Of a stretch of DNA of 64,000 nucleotides, positions 34,880 to 46,618 are shown piece by piece (positions within the stretch are counted from its first letter, which is position 1; the number at the start of each line of letters is the position of its first letter). The notes beneath the pieces were generated by a model, which saw only the letters and a list, made by a program, of their open reading frames with translations, searched no databases and was not told the origin of the DNA. The position numbers were made by a program, and so were the translations under genes. Source of the DNA: Pseudofabraea citricarpa (taxonomy: Eukaryota > Ascomycota > Leotiomycetes > Helotiales > Dermateaceae); contig JAPWGK010000003.1 in the NCBI GenBank assembly GCA_029641185.1, forward strand, positions 1,178,001 to 1,242,000, read 5' to 3'.

Positions 34880-34959
34880 AGGTCGGGTTTTATTATTTTA
34901 AAATAACCCGCGAGTACTTATAGGGTAGGTTATAATTTTTAGGAAAAACCCGACCTATA
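34877..34959. repeat. Left subterminal palindrome
   Basis: Arms TATAGGTCGGGTTTT (34877-34891) and AAAACCCGACCTATA (34945-34959) are perfect inverted copies around a loop of about 53 nt. A second, smaller inverted pair (GGGTTTTATTATTTTAAAATAACCC) is nested inside. The right end carries the matching structure. Confidence 0.8.
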
Positions 34960-35140
34960 AGACAGGTACTTATAAGTACCCGTAGCATTATACTAATTAG
35001 TATAATAATTACTTAAAAATATAACTTAAATATAAAGAAAAAAGTAATTTATTCCTAGTATATTTTATTAGTTTAACTAGGCTAAAGTATAATTATTACT
35101 CCTAAGTAATCTAATTTTCTTTATTATTAATTTATAGTCT

Positions 35141-35268
35141 CTTATTCTTCTTATTCTTATTATTATTATTATTCTTCTTATTCTTCTTATTCTTATTATT
35201 CTTATTATTCTTATTATTCCTATTATTCTTATTATTCTTATTATTCTTATTATTATTATAATAATTAG
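35141..35268 (+). repeat. TTATTCTTC/TTATTC microsatellite-like tract
   Basis: A run of TTATTC, TTATTA and TTCTTA units inside the RIP block. It may descend from a CT- or CA-rich simple repeat. Confidence 0.7.
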
Positions 35269-38200
35269 GATCTTAATTACTAGGGTTAGATAAATTATTA
35301 TTATAATTAAAGTAAAATTCTTAATAACTTTACTTAGAATAATAACTTAAAAATTAAACTAGAGATAAAGTTAGAAAATATAAGTTATTATTAGGCGGAT
35401 TATTATTTAGAGATAATAGCTTAAGAATAATATTTAGTTATTTAATTATTATAAGATTAATATAAAGATAACCTATAAAAAAGAAGGATTATAAGAGTAT
35501 TTATCTAATAAACGTATTCTTAGCTTAATAGAAAGATTAGACTAGGTACGAGTAATATTATAATAAGTAAATTATTTAATAGATAATATAACTTATTATT
35601 AAGTATTATTTTTACTAGTAATAAGAGTATAACTAGGATTATAATAAGATTTAGGTATATAACTAAAAAGAGATTAGCTAAGATTATTATAAGATTAATA
35701 TTAACTTATATCTTAATATTACTTTTACTAAGACTAAAAAAGCTAGTTATATTCTTATAAAATTAATATAATATCTTTATATTCTTTTATATAATTATAA
35801 TATATTTAATATAAATTATAAGAAAGTTAATATCTAAGAATAAATTAATAATTAATTATTATAAAGATTAATAAATAGAAAAGCTTACTTTTAAACTTTA
35901 TAATAAGTATAAATTTAATAATCTTTTATATTACCTTAAGTATAATATATTATATATAATAACTAGGATAAATATCTTTTATAATTTTCCTAATAACTCT
36001 CTAAAATAAAAGTTAAAAGAAAAGAAATTTATATAATTTTTAATATTAATAGATATTATAAAAAGTAATAATTATAATTATATTAGTAAAAATAATAATT
36101 AAAATAATAATTAACTTACTTCTAAACTTCTAATAATAAAGCTTTTTAATTTTTAAGGTTATAAGAATTATTTTATTACCTAAAATAATCTTATAAGATA
36201 TTTTAATAGTTATACGTTTTTTATATATAATAACTTTTATAGCTTTTAATATTTTTAGTTTATAATATATTATAATACTAGAGAGAATTAATATAATAAT
36301 TAATATATTATTAATTAGGAAATAATATATTATAATAATATAAAAAAGAGTTTATAGTTATTAAGAGGTTATATAATTAAGATAATATTATTAGTAGTAA
36401 TAGTAGGAAAAATAAAAAAAAACGTATTAAAATTATAAATAATAATAATTATCTAATTAGCTTATATAAATTATACGTTTTACTTTTTACTTATAATAAC
36501 CTTAATATTCGAATCTTAACCTTATAATTATTATAGCTTTATATTATAATTTAGTAATTATACTTATTAGTATCTTATTTTAATATTTACTTTATACTAA
36601 TTATTATACTAATTAATATTAGTAATAATATCTTTTAATCTTATATCTTAATAATATAATCTAAAGTATAAGATATTAATAAAGCTTAATAATAATCCTT
36701 ATATAATAAAAGCTCGTATACGAAATATTAGTCTTACTAGCTATAAAGTAATAATTAATAGGGTAAAAAAAGCAGATATAATTACTAAGATATATACTAG
36801 AAAAAAGCTTAAGTTAACTCCTAGTTTTTAAGTTACTTTAGATATAAGAAAGAAGGTTCTTTTAGATTAATATAACTAGAATATCTAAAATAATTAATAA
36901 GTTTATAGTAATTATTATAATAATTAATACTAATATAAATAAGGATTTATAAAAGAAAGTATATATTATTATTAATCTAAGATTTAGTTAAATTTATTTA
37001 TAATAATATAAATACGATTATTTTAAATCTAAGGGCTAATAAAGATTAAGAGAGTAATATTAGTAATAATAGTAAAAAGGATTATATTTATTAAGTAAAT
37101 AAAGCGAATAATTTTATTATATTAAAAGATAAAAGAAAATTAGATAAAAATATTTTATCTAAGAGAAATAACTTAGTAATTTTATTTCTTAACTCTAAAA
37201 TTATATTATATTAATCTTTATACTAGTTATTTACCTATTAAGTAGTCTACTTATAATAGTTTTATTAGGGTAAAATATATAAAAGCTTTTCCTAAAAATA
37301 TAAGAGTTTATTATTATAAAGTTATTATATTCTTAATTTATCTAGGATTTAGGTTTTATATAAATTAATTATACGAAAAAGATATCCTAGAACTAATAAA
37401 ATAATAACTTATAAATAAAAATTCTTTATCTTTTATAATTAAACCTAAAAATATTTTAAGATTTATTAGTATCTAGATAAATATATAACCCTCTTATAAT
37501 AATCTTTATAATAATTACTAATTTATTTAGGGTTAATATATATAACTTCTTAGTAGAAAGCTTTTTTATAAGTAATAAAAAGATAATTATAATAAATCTT
37601 TTATCTTAGGTACCTAAAATAATTAAAGATAATAAAGATTCGAACTAATTATAATTACTAGGTTTTACTTTTATATAATTAGATAATTTAATATAAGATA
37701 TAATAATTCTAAAGGATAATAGAAGATTTTAATAAGCTTTTATAATAATATAATATAAAATTCCTTAGTTTTTAATTCTTTTACTTTTTAAATTAATTAA
37801 AAAAAAAATAGATTTTTTATACCTTAGATTATTAATTAAAAGATAATAAACTTTATAATAATAAAAAACCTTAATTTATAATAAATTATTATAAGATTAA
37901 TATAATAAGTAATATATTTTATATAATTATAAAAGTTATCTTTCTTTAAAATTAAATAAATACTAATAAATCTATAACTTTAGTAATAAATTTTCTTAAT
38001 AAATATAATTATATAACTAGAAAGCTAGAAATTATCTTATTTTATTTTATAATCTATAAAGTAATTTTAAGTTAAGGTTAATTAATTATTTAAATAATCG
38101 TATTTTCTATTATTAAGAAATATTACTTAGTAATTATAATATTTCTAATACTTAATTCGAATTTATAAAAATAAATTTTTACTCGAACTTTAATTAAAGT

Positions 38201-38426
38201 TTTAAGTATAAGCTAGAATATTTTACTAATAAATAATATAATTATTTCTTATATTTTTACTTACTTAGTTATAAATAAATTCTTATTTTTCGTATTTATT
38301 ATTTTATAATCTTATAATTATTTATTTTTATTTAAATTTTATTCTAAGTAGAAATAATAAGAGATAAAATATTTAAGTAACTAATATTAGTTATAAGAAC
38401 TTTAAGAAATTCTTTTATTAGTTATT

Positions 38427-38537
38427 ATTATTACTTTTATCTTAAATTATTATTTTTATCTTAAATTATTACTTTTATCTTAAATTATTACTTTTACTTT
38501 AAATTATTACTTTTATCTTAAATTATTACTTTTACTT
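38427..38537 (+). repeat. 19-bp tandem repeat, about 6 copies
   Basis: The unit ATTATTACTTTTATCTTAA repeats about six times (last copy partial) with one or two substitutions per copy. It lies inside the RIP-mutated element. Its regularity means it either arose after mutation or was an ancestral minisatellite. Confidence 0.75.
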
Positions 38538-41503
38538 ATTTAGAATTATATTATTAATTTACTAGATTTTAACTAAAATATCTTCTTTTACTTCTAAGTT
38601 TACTAATAACCTTTTAATTAAACTTACTCGGATTAAGAAAAAAGAGAGTTATTTTTATTTTAATAATAATTTTAAAGAAAGTTTTTTATTTTAGTAGAAT
38701 AATACTAACTAGGTTTAGAATAATATACTTTAAAGTAATAATATAAAATAAGATTCTTCTAAAAAGATCTTAAAATCCTAGATCTTATTTTCTAAAACTA
38801 TAAATTATTATTCTAGGTTATTTATAATTATTTATAAACTTTATTTTATATAACTTATTTATCCGAGTCTAAGAAATACTAGTATTATTATTCTTCTAAA
38901 TTATTTAAAGTCTTTAAAATATAAGAAGAAAACTAGCTTATTAAGATAACCTTTAATTAAACGTATTTTTTAAAACTAAGTATATTTTTTTCTAATTAAT
39001 ATAAGATTAATATAAAATCTAGATTTTCTTATTAATTTATTACTTATATTAAAGATATCTATTATTATAATTATTATATATAAGATATTATAAGAGTTTC
39101 TAGTAAAGCTTATATTAAGTTTAAAGCTTTTATTTTATTATATAAAAAATCTTATATTTTATAAATTCTTTTTTATACTTAATAATAAGTTTAAGATATT
39201 ATTAGCTAAAATTTTATATATTAATATTATAATATATATATATAAGATTAAATAACTTTTATTTTATAATTAGGTTCTAAAATCTAAAATATTAATTATA
39301 TTAGACTATTAGTTAAGTTAAACTTATATATTTTTTCTAAGTATTATAATTATATTTATTAACTTTAAATAAGTCTTTTAATATTTTCTTATTAGATTTA
39401 AATATCTAAGAGATTTTTATTCTAGTAAAATACTTATAAAAACTATTATAAAAGTTTTATAAAAGTTTAATATTAAAAATAATATTATTATTATAATAAC
39501 TAATAATACTAATAATAATATTATATTAGTAAAAAAGTTAAATAATACTTTTAATCTTTTAATTTTATTAGGTATTATATTCTTATAAAAAATTACTAGA
39601 ATTTCTTACTTAGCTTATATTATCTAACTTACTCTTAGTAATCTCCTTAGTATTATTTATATTAAACTAATAAATAATAATATTATTTAATCTTAGAAGA
39701 AAAAAAATAATAATATCTTTTAAGAGTTAAATAAAATAAATATTACTTATATTCTAATAACTTTAGCTAAAATATATTATATTAAGCTAAGTTATATAAT
39801 AATCTTATATTAATTAATATTAGATAAGATATCTTATTATTTTTATTAATTTAAGTAGCTATTAAATTAAAGAATTTAATAAGATTTAAAAGAAGATTAT
39901 CTAAGAAGATAATCTATTAATAACTAAATAGATTTTATAACTAATTTAAGATATTTTTATCTAATAGAATTTTACTTATATTATATTTATTCGAGTTTTA
40001 TATTTCTAAGAAATAATTAATAAGTTTACTTATATTAATTAGTATATTATTTATTATTTAAATAGAAATAAATAATCCTAGATTAAATATCTTATTAATC
40101 TTATAAAATTATTTAATTATTTAACTAATATTATTAGTTAAGCTAAAAATCTATCTTATAACTTTATTTTTAGTATATATAATAAGCTTTTTAAATATCT
40201 TAAAAATATATTATTAAAACTTAAAAGTAAAATATTTATTTAATTTTTATATATTATATAGATTATACTTATAATATAAGATATTAATATAATATTAATA
40301 AAATTTTATAAATATTATTAAGAAACTTATATAAATCTTAAGAGTATTTATATAATTTATATAATCCTAATTCTTTCTTATAAAATTAAATCTTTTTAGA
40401 AAAATCTAAGTTTTATAATAAATAAAAAAGATTAAATCTATTATTATAAAAAATAATTTAAGCGATTATTTAAAGCTAAATATAAAATAATATATAAAAG
40501 CTTAACTAAATAAATAAGTTTATAAAACTTAAATATTACCTTTAAACTTATAAGTAACTTATTTTTACTTTTTATATTAAGTAAGAATAAAAAAGATAAG
40601 ATAAGCTTATTATCTAAAGCTAATTAATACTTAATAGAAAATAAATTTCCTTACTTATAATTAATATATTTTTATAATAATTAATATTAATCTTAAGATA
40701 ACTACTATTAATCTTAAGCCTCTTAAATTTTAATTTATATAAGAGACTAAGTTTTTTATTTTAGCTAAAATAATACGAGACTTTCTTTATATTTAAGTTA
40801 CTAGTATTAATCTTAAACGCGTATTTAATATTACCTAGGATATTTATTATTATTATTATATTAGACTAAGCCCTAAGATTATATTAGCTATTATTATTTA
40901 TAACTATTATAATTAGACTTATAATAATATATTAGAAATAAATAATACTTTTAATATATTAGCTTTTATAATAAATATATAAGACTTAACCCCTAATAAG
41001 ATTTTAAAAGAAAAAAATTAAAGATTAAAAGATATAATTATAAAAATAATTATAATTTATATTAGTAATAAAAAGAATATTCCTAATACTCTAAAATAAG
41101 CTCTTAGGACTAAAAGGATATTAATACGAACCTATTAAGCCTAGTATCTAAATAATACGCTTTCTTTTATTTAAAGAAATTATACCTTTAAGATAAAATA
41201 TTAAGCTAATATAAAGATAAAATAATATCCTAATATATTTGATTTACTAGATTCTCCTAATAATTTAGAAGAACTAAGGTTATCTAAGACTAATAATTTT
41301 CTACTACTATTATTAAATAAGTATTAGAGATATTCTAAACTATTAAGTAATAAGACTAAAACTCTAAGAATATATACTTATTATACCTAGTTATAATAAT
41401 CTTATAATAATTAAAGTTTTATTACTCGCTTTTCTATTACTTCTATTAAGTCTTAAGAACCTTTTTTAGGATTACTAAAATTATATAGATTACCTATAGG
41501 TTT

Positions 41504-41569
41504 TATAGGTAGGTTTTTTTTTTAAAAAATAACTTATAGGTTTTTTTAAAATAAGAAAACCTACCTATA
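41504..41569. repeat. Right subterminal palindrome
   Basis: Arms TATAGGTAGGTTTT (41504-41517) and AAAACCTACCTATA (41556-41569) are perfect inverted copies. The arm sequence is a one-substitution, one-deletion variant of the left arm. It is followed by a second short palindrome, TATAGGGCCCTATA. Confidence 0.8.
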
Positions 41570-41599
41570 GGGCCCTATAAGGCAGATAGGTAATAGGTA

Positions 41600-41622
41600 A
41601 TAGGTACCTATACCGAAGTCTA
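41600..41622 (-). repeat. Right terminal inverted repeat
   Basis: Reverse complement of the left end (22 of 23 identical). It retains a CG where the left copy has TG. Confidence 0.88.
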
Positions 41623-41630
41623 GTTAGGTA
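41623..41630 (+). repeat. Right target-site duplication (8 bp)
   Basis: GTTAGGTA, directly adjoining the right TIR. Taken together with the following TA, the flanks share the longer exact string TTAGGTATA. Confidence 0.75.
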
Positions 41631-41725
41631 TAGCACTCTAATATATATAGCCCTACATTTGGTATCTTCTCTAAGTTAGAATATTTTTGATGAATACCTA
41701 CATCCAGGCAAGTGCCTTGCTGCTA

Positions 41726-42700
41726 CTATGCATATCCAAGCTGCCAAAAGTTCTTAATATTCTTCTCCGTGTCTTCATCAACGTAATCAGGGGGGGCTCG
41801 AAACGTAAATTTATCTCCACTAATCTCAGCAATGATCCCACTGAGTTCTGGTTTGGTCACGAATTCCTCAATAGCAGCCACTGCTGTAGATACGGGAGTG
41901 ATTATCATCTTCGCGAATAATGCCTTGTCTGGCGCGATATTTGTTTCTGTTTGAAGGTCAATAACTCCATGTCTAGACCTATTTGAATATGCTAAATACC
42001 AACCTATTACTGCTGGTGCCAATCCATTGATCTGAATCCCTTCTGGGGCCAGAGGTCTTGCTAGTGATCGGACAGCACCGACAACTGCATGCTTCGAAGT
42101 TGCGTACAGAGGAGCGATTGGAAACGGATAGACACCAGCATTTGACGCAGTGCAGACTATGGATCCTTTTTGGGTTGTGCTCTTCTTACGCATATAGTAT
42201 ATGCCAAGTTTGACGGCTGCATTGGATCTCAGTAATCCTATCCAAAACGGCCGCTTGAAATGACTCACTGTACAAGGTACCGGTCAAGTTGACATCTAGC
42301 GTCGTCAACACCGGTTTCTGCGGCCCTGCAGTATCTTTAGACAAAAAATTCCCTCTTTCAGAAATACCGGCATTTGCAATAACGATATCGATACTTCCAG
42401 CTTCGGTGTAAACCTCCTCAAAGACTCGTTTTTGCTCTTCCCAGTTCGAAATATCACATTGTTTGAAATGCAATTTAGTCTCTGGATACTCTTTTTGTAA
42501 AGACGCGAGTACAGAAAGACCAGATTCCTTGGATATATCTAGGATAGTAACCTCAGAGTTTTGAGAAGCAAAGTACTTGACGATAGCCAGGCCAATTCCC
42601 GAACCCCCACCTATGGCTCGTTAGAATTGAGGGCTTTAGCGAGCCAAAGTAACGAACCTGTGACGATAACACTTTTCCCCAGTAGTTTCGAAGATGTCAT
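41726..42700 (-). CDS. Short-chain dehydrogenase/reductase (SDR)
   Basis: Exons (minus strand) are 42700-42658, 42610-42269, 42216-42004 and 41946-41726, giving 272 aa. The three introns are 47, 52 and 57 bp. The Rossmann cofactor motif TGGGSGIG is rebuilt across intron 1. D-ISKESG after beta-2 suggests NAD preference. NAG is present in DIVIANAGISERG. The catalytic Ser lies in GSIVCTASNAG and the YxxxK pair in PLYATSKHAV. It resembles the 15-hydroxyprostaglandin-dehydrogenase-like group of classical SDRs, common in fungal clusters. The substrate is unknown. Its stop codon lies 103 bp from the transposon. It shares a divergent promoter with a second SDR at 43153. Confidence 0.92.
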
Positions 42701-43152
42701 ATTTTAGAATGAATAGTCAGGAAGTTCTTGTCCAAAATACAGAGCTTCGGAAAGGAATAGTGAGAGGTTAGGTCATTTTTGATCTGTCAGTGAACAGTCC
42801 CCACAGTTACAACCGACCCACAACTTTTGCCGGGTATGGTCGGCTGGTGATAATCAGTTGTATGCCAAGCTATTCCGGAAATTTTGCTGTGCAAAGACAT
42901 GCGGGGGAGAAGGGGAGGACTTTGGGGGATTTTGGGGGACTTCCGGTGTGGTCGCTTTCAACAACGCTTTCTTGGCGGGAAACCCCCAACAACCATTCCG
43001 ACGATCTACCCCGCGTAAACCTAGTTCGTTTGGCAGATATGGTACTGTACTGAAAATGTGGGGCTGCCATGCTGGCACATTGTTCGGCAGAATAAAGTGA
43101 GGATGAAATCACAGAATGATTAAGTGGCCCACAGCAATTTAACATTCTCACA
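42701..43152. promoter_or_regulatory. Bidirectional promoter between two SDR genes
   Basis: A 452-bp divergent gap. It contains a G-run repeat (TTTGGGGGATTTTGGGGGAC) at about 42922-42941 and several CCG/CGG triplets of the kind bound by Zn2Cys6 proteins (for example GCCGGGTATGGTCGGC at about 42829-42844). Binding by the adjacent zinc-finger regulator is inference. Confidence 0.4.
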
Positions 43153-44195
43153 ATGACTGCTATTCCATTGACAGATCGGAGCCTAACCCTACTTAAAGAT
43201 AAGGTGGTTGTATTATCAGGTATGTGCTTCATGGTATACAATCAGCCAGAACGCCAACTAACGTTTTCTGATAGGTGGTGCACGTGGAATTGGGGCAGCA
43301 ACAGTCTCCCAGCTGTTTAGAGCAGGAGCCAAAGTTGTGCACGGCGATTGGGACGAGGTAGGAGGTCAAAATGTCACGCAGGAATTGCTTCGAAGTTCTC
43401 GTTCTTCAGATGGCACCGTACATTTCGTCAAAACGGATGTTTCCAGCTATGATTCTATCATCAATCTATTCGATTACGCATTCAAAAAACATGACCGAGT
43501 AGATATTGCAATAGCAAATGCGGGAGTTTCTGAAGATGGTAATTATTTTGATCCATCCGTTGATTTGGAGGGTATCAAGAAAGTATATCTTCCCGCTCGC
43601 CAATGCCCACAAGATGACTTTCGCTAATCGACCACACACTTCCTAGAAACCTAGCACGAAAACTATGGATGTTAACATATATGGTGTTCTATACTTCGCT
43701 CGGATTGCGGCAGCCTATCTCAAGCAAGGCGCACGGCCAAACCAAGATAAATCGCTTGTCCTCGTCTCCTCTGCAGCGGGTTTTACAGAATCACCCGGTT
43801 TATTCGCATATGCTGCAGCCAAGCATGGGGTGCTCGGGCTTCTTCGAGCGCTGAGAGTCTATCTCCCAAAAACCCACGGTATTCGAGTCAATTCTATACT
43901 TCCCTGGATGACGGATACGGTGATGGTGGAAGGGATCCGAGAAGCATGGCTGAAGGATAATATGCCTGTCAATACACCTGATATGCTAGGTCGCATGATG
44001 ATAGAAGTTGCTGCGAATGACAAATGGAATGGGAGAGCAGTGTTTGTTGAAGGCGGTCGAGGATGGGATATCGATGAGGGTATTGCGAGGACCCAACCTC
44101 TATGGTTAGGTCAGGAGCTATCTAGGACTTTAGACCGGGGCCAGGTAATCTTGGGAGACGGCACAGATTGGGCAAAACGAAAGACAAAACTCTGA
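43153..44195 (+). CDS. Short-chain dehydrogenase/reductase (SDR), second copy of divergent pair
   Basis: Exons are 43153-43219, 43275-43582 and 43647-44195, giving 307 aa. Intron 1 (55 bp, CAACTAAC branch) splits the nucleotide-binding loop, rebuilt as SGGARGIG. Intron 2 (64 bp) uses the first of two nearby TAG acceptors, the only one that keeps frame, giving KKKPSTKTMDVNIYGVLYFA. NAG (AIANAGVSEDG), catalytic Ser in LVLVSSAAGF, and YxxxK (FAYAAAKHGVLG) are all present. Asp in HGDWDE after beta-2 suggests NAD. It is related to, but clearly diverged from, the SDR on the other side of the promoter. The C-terminus has an extra 40 residues past the usual SDR end (GQELSRTLDRGQV). Confidence 0.91.
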
Positions 44196-44233
44196 TTCTG
44201 ATAGATAACTAGTTTATTAAATTTCAGGCACAC

Positions 44234-46618
44234 TTAACTACTAGTACCGGAATGGTTTAATAGCCCTCGTAGACGTGCTAGTGCATCTTCACAGTTAATA
44301 TCCATACCCATCAAAACCTCTACGCTTCGCTTGTTATTGATTAGGAGTTGTGTCACGAGCCAGTAGTTGTAACCGTTCTTGAAGAAACCAAGGTTGCTCC
44401 ACTCATGGATTGAAACGCTCGTTCGAATCGCTGTCCATATGGTACGCCATCGCAAAAGCGCAGTCTTGATTTGGCTAATATTCGATTCAAATGATGATTT
44501 TGGCGTCTCGTTCGACGGTTCATCCATATAAATTCGAGGTAGTGATGACGAGAAAAGTGTAATATGGACCTGTGTATAAGCATAAAGAACTGATATAATT
44601 AGCTCAAGATGCAAGTCGGAATGATAGAGTAGGGTGGCTTACGGTGAATCAATATGAACATATCTAGGACATTCAACTGCAGCGGGTTGGATAGAATTGC
44701 TTGCTGTGCCGGCATAGAAACTTTCTTTCCGAATAAACTCTGAAATGCCTCAAGGATGGTAAGATGACGACTCGAAGAGAAACTCTTCTCTGCGAACGGA
44801 TGAGCGGAGGCAAATATATCTTCGTCGCAGGGAAGTTCGAATTGCATCTCTGATAATGCAAACCGACAGGGAAAATTGGCAAAGAATGAGAATGCACAGT
44901 CAATCGAAACCATGACATTGATTGTCCTGATAGTGTTAGCTGGATTTGGCTCAACTTCATGTATGTTCTTACCGTATTCGCATCTCTTTCTCAATCCATG
45001 AATATTCATCGATACTATCGTGTAGCTCATGTTTCTCCTTTGTGAGGCCAAGTTTTCTTGCCAGCTTCGTATGAAAGTTAGCACTCCTAAATTCATAATA
45101 TCTCTGTGTATAACAAGCATACCTTAAGAACCGCTGAAAACCTGACCTCGACAGCTCGTTTTCGGGCGACTTGATTACCACCCCAAAATTGGGCACATAT
45201 CATCAAATACGCTGCTTGAAGGTGTAAAAATGCCAATGGACTAGTCGTTACCGATTCATTCTCCGACATAGTCGAGCGTATTCTGAGAATCTGTTTTATT
45301 TCGGATTCCTCATTTAGGTCTTCCATGGAATAGATGTACAATTCGGCGAAATCCAGTAGTCCACGTGCAGAGTTGGCTTCTTGTTCAATATCCGAGTACA
45401 TAGCACCAACCAGCGTAACAGCGATAAGAAGTGCTGTAGGAGCCGTGTGAATATTGAAAGAAGAGCGATGTAAAATGGGACAATTGCGATGCCATGATTC
45501 CCAGTATAAATTAACGAGTTTTTGGATCCTTGAGGGAACGAAGAGGAAATTGAGGTTTTGTGAGACCTCAGAGAGTTCCTCGGCGTTGAGCTGCAGTGTA
45601 TACGCCTTATCAAGTATGGTTTGAACCATGGCTACTGACTCTGCAGTTGGTGGCTCCCATTCTACCTGAACAGTGGTCGCGACATCTACCATGGGATCAA
45701 AAGAGCCAAATGCTGGATCCATAAACAATGAAGCAAACATATCCTGTGAGTGACTCTCAGAATGTGTATAAGGTATGCTTAAAAACCGCATGAGGCTTTC
45801 ATCATCGAAAACTGAGACGTCGACTGACTCGCTATCAAATGGGTCTGAGAAATTGCTGCCGCTGTCATTCATATCTAGGAATGAGGGAAGGTAGGTTGAG
45901 TTGCTTTGTTCCGAGTCTCTCCTCATCTTCGAAGCAACCAAGTCATCGCTCGAGGGAGGGAACTTGAAAGATTCTATAAAGCTTGCTCTTCCATGGTTTA
46001 AGAGGAACTTGATAGATCCAGCATCGGACGGTTGGGTTTTCTCTTGTGTTGGCTTTGAAACTGGTTCAGTCGTTAGTTTGACGACAAACGAGAAACTAGT
46101 GAAAAGCTCACAGCTTTCTCTTTTCGCATATCCGATGCTTTCCAATCGAGAGTACCTGCACTCAAGGTTTTTATCTTTACACGTTCTACAAGGCACATTT
46201 CCATCGCAACCAAGCTTTACGGCAGTACACTTGCAACAGTTTGTTAGCACCCGATAGAACTTACCCTAACTTCCACTTACTGTATCACATGCATGTGGCC
46301 TTCTTCCTCTCCTACCTCCATCTGGTATTTCTCGATCTCCACGTTCAGGACAAGTGGGATAGTGCTCGCGTAAGTTATCACTGTTTGGTAAGAATCTTCA
46401 CAGATACGTCCAGTCGTGGCTTACCTGCGCGTGAAAGATTCACTACAGAAAGAGCAAGCGTAAGGTTTAATTCCAGAATGCCTCAGAGTATGCCTCTTGA
46501 GATGATCGGTCCTCGAGAACGTCTTTGAGCACACGGAGCATTGGACGGATTTGAATGTTCTTGTATCACGCATATTGGCCCTGGAAGCGAAGGTCGGAGA
46601 TGTTGAGGTAGGGCTCAT
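44234..46618 (-). CDS. C2H2 + Zn2Cys6 hybrid transcription factor with fungal-specific TF domain
   Basis: Exons (minus strand) are 46618-46425, 46380-46281, 46229-46112, 46060-45123, 45064-44973, 44926-44643 and 44589-44234, giving 693 aa. Zinc finger 1 is C27/C30/H43/H47. Finger 2 is C55/C58/H71/C75, rebuilt across intron 1 and ending in Cys instead of His. A Zn2Cys6 cluster follows: C96-x2-C99-x6-C106-x5-C112-x2-C115-x6-C122, rebuilt across intron 2. The middle homology region includes NLYWESWHRNCPILHRSSFN. Intron 3 (46061-46111, 51 nt) has GTGAGC, a CTAAC branch and CAG, but it is in frame with no stop, so retention would add 17 residues. This architecture is known in ascomycetes. It is the likely regulator of the two adjacent SDR genes, from position only. 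Confidence 0.9.

Larger units (their letters stand above)
34857..41622. mobile_element. RIP-mutated 6.8-kb DNA transposon with TIRs and 8-bp TSD (hAT-like)
   Basis: The block is bounded by 23-bp terminal inverted repeats with one mismatch, beginning TAGACTT(T/C)GGTATAGG. It is flanked by an 8-bp near-identical direct repeat, ATTAGGTA on the left (34849-34856) and GTTAGGTA on the right (41623-41630). An 8-bp duplication and a TAG start fit hAT-superfamily transposons. From about 35000 to 41230 I found essentially no CA or TG dinucleotides on reading, while TA is in excess. That is the expected outcome of CpA-to-TpA RIP driven to saturation. No open frame survives, so a transposase cannot be confirmed. 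The unusual length for hAT could mean nested insertions. Confidence 0.85.

Noticed and set aside
35000..41230. Search for transposase, reverse transcriptase or gag remnants in the RIP block
   Set aside because: Every frame is full of TAA/TAG stops and no catalytic motif could be read; the class is inferred only from the ends.
34857..41622. CRISPR-like or satellite interpretation of the AT block
   Set aside because: There is no spaced repeat array; structure is confined to the two ends plus one microsatellite and one 19-bp array.
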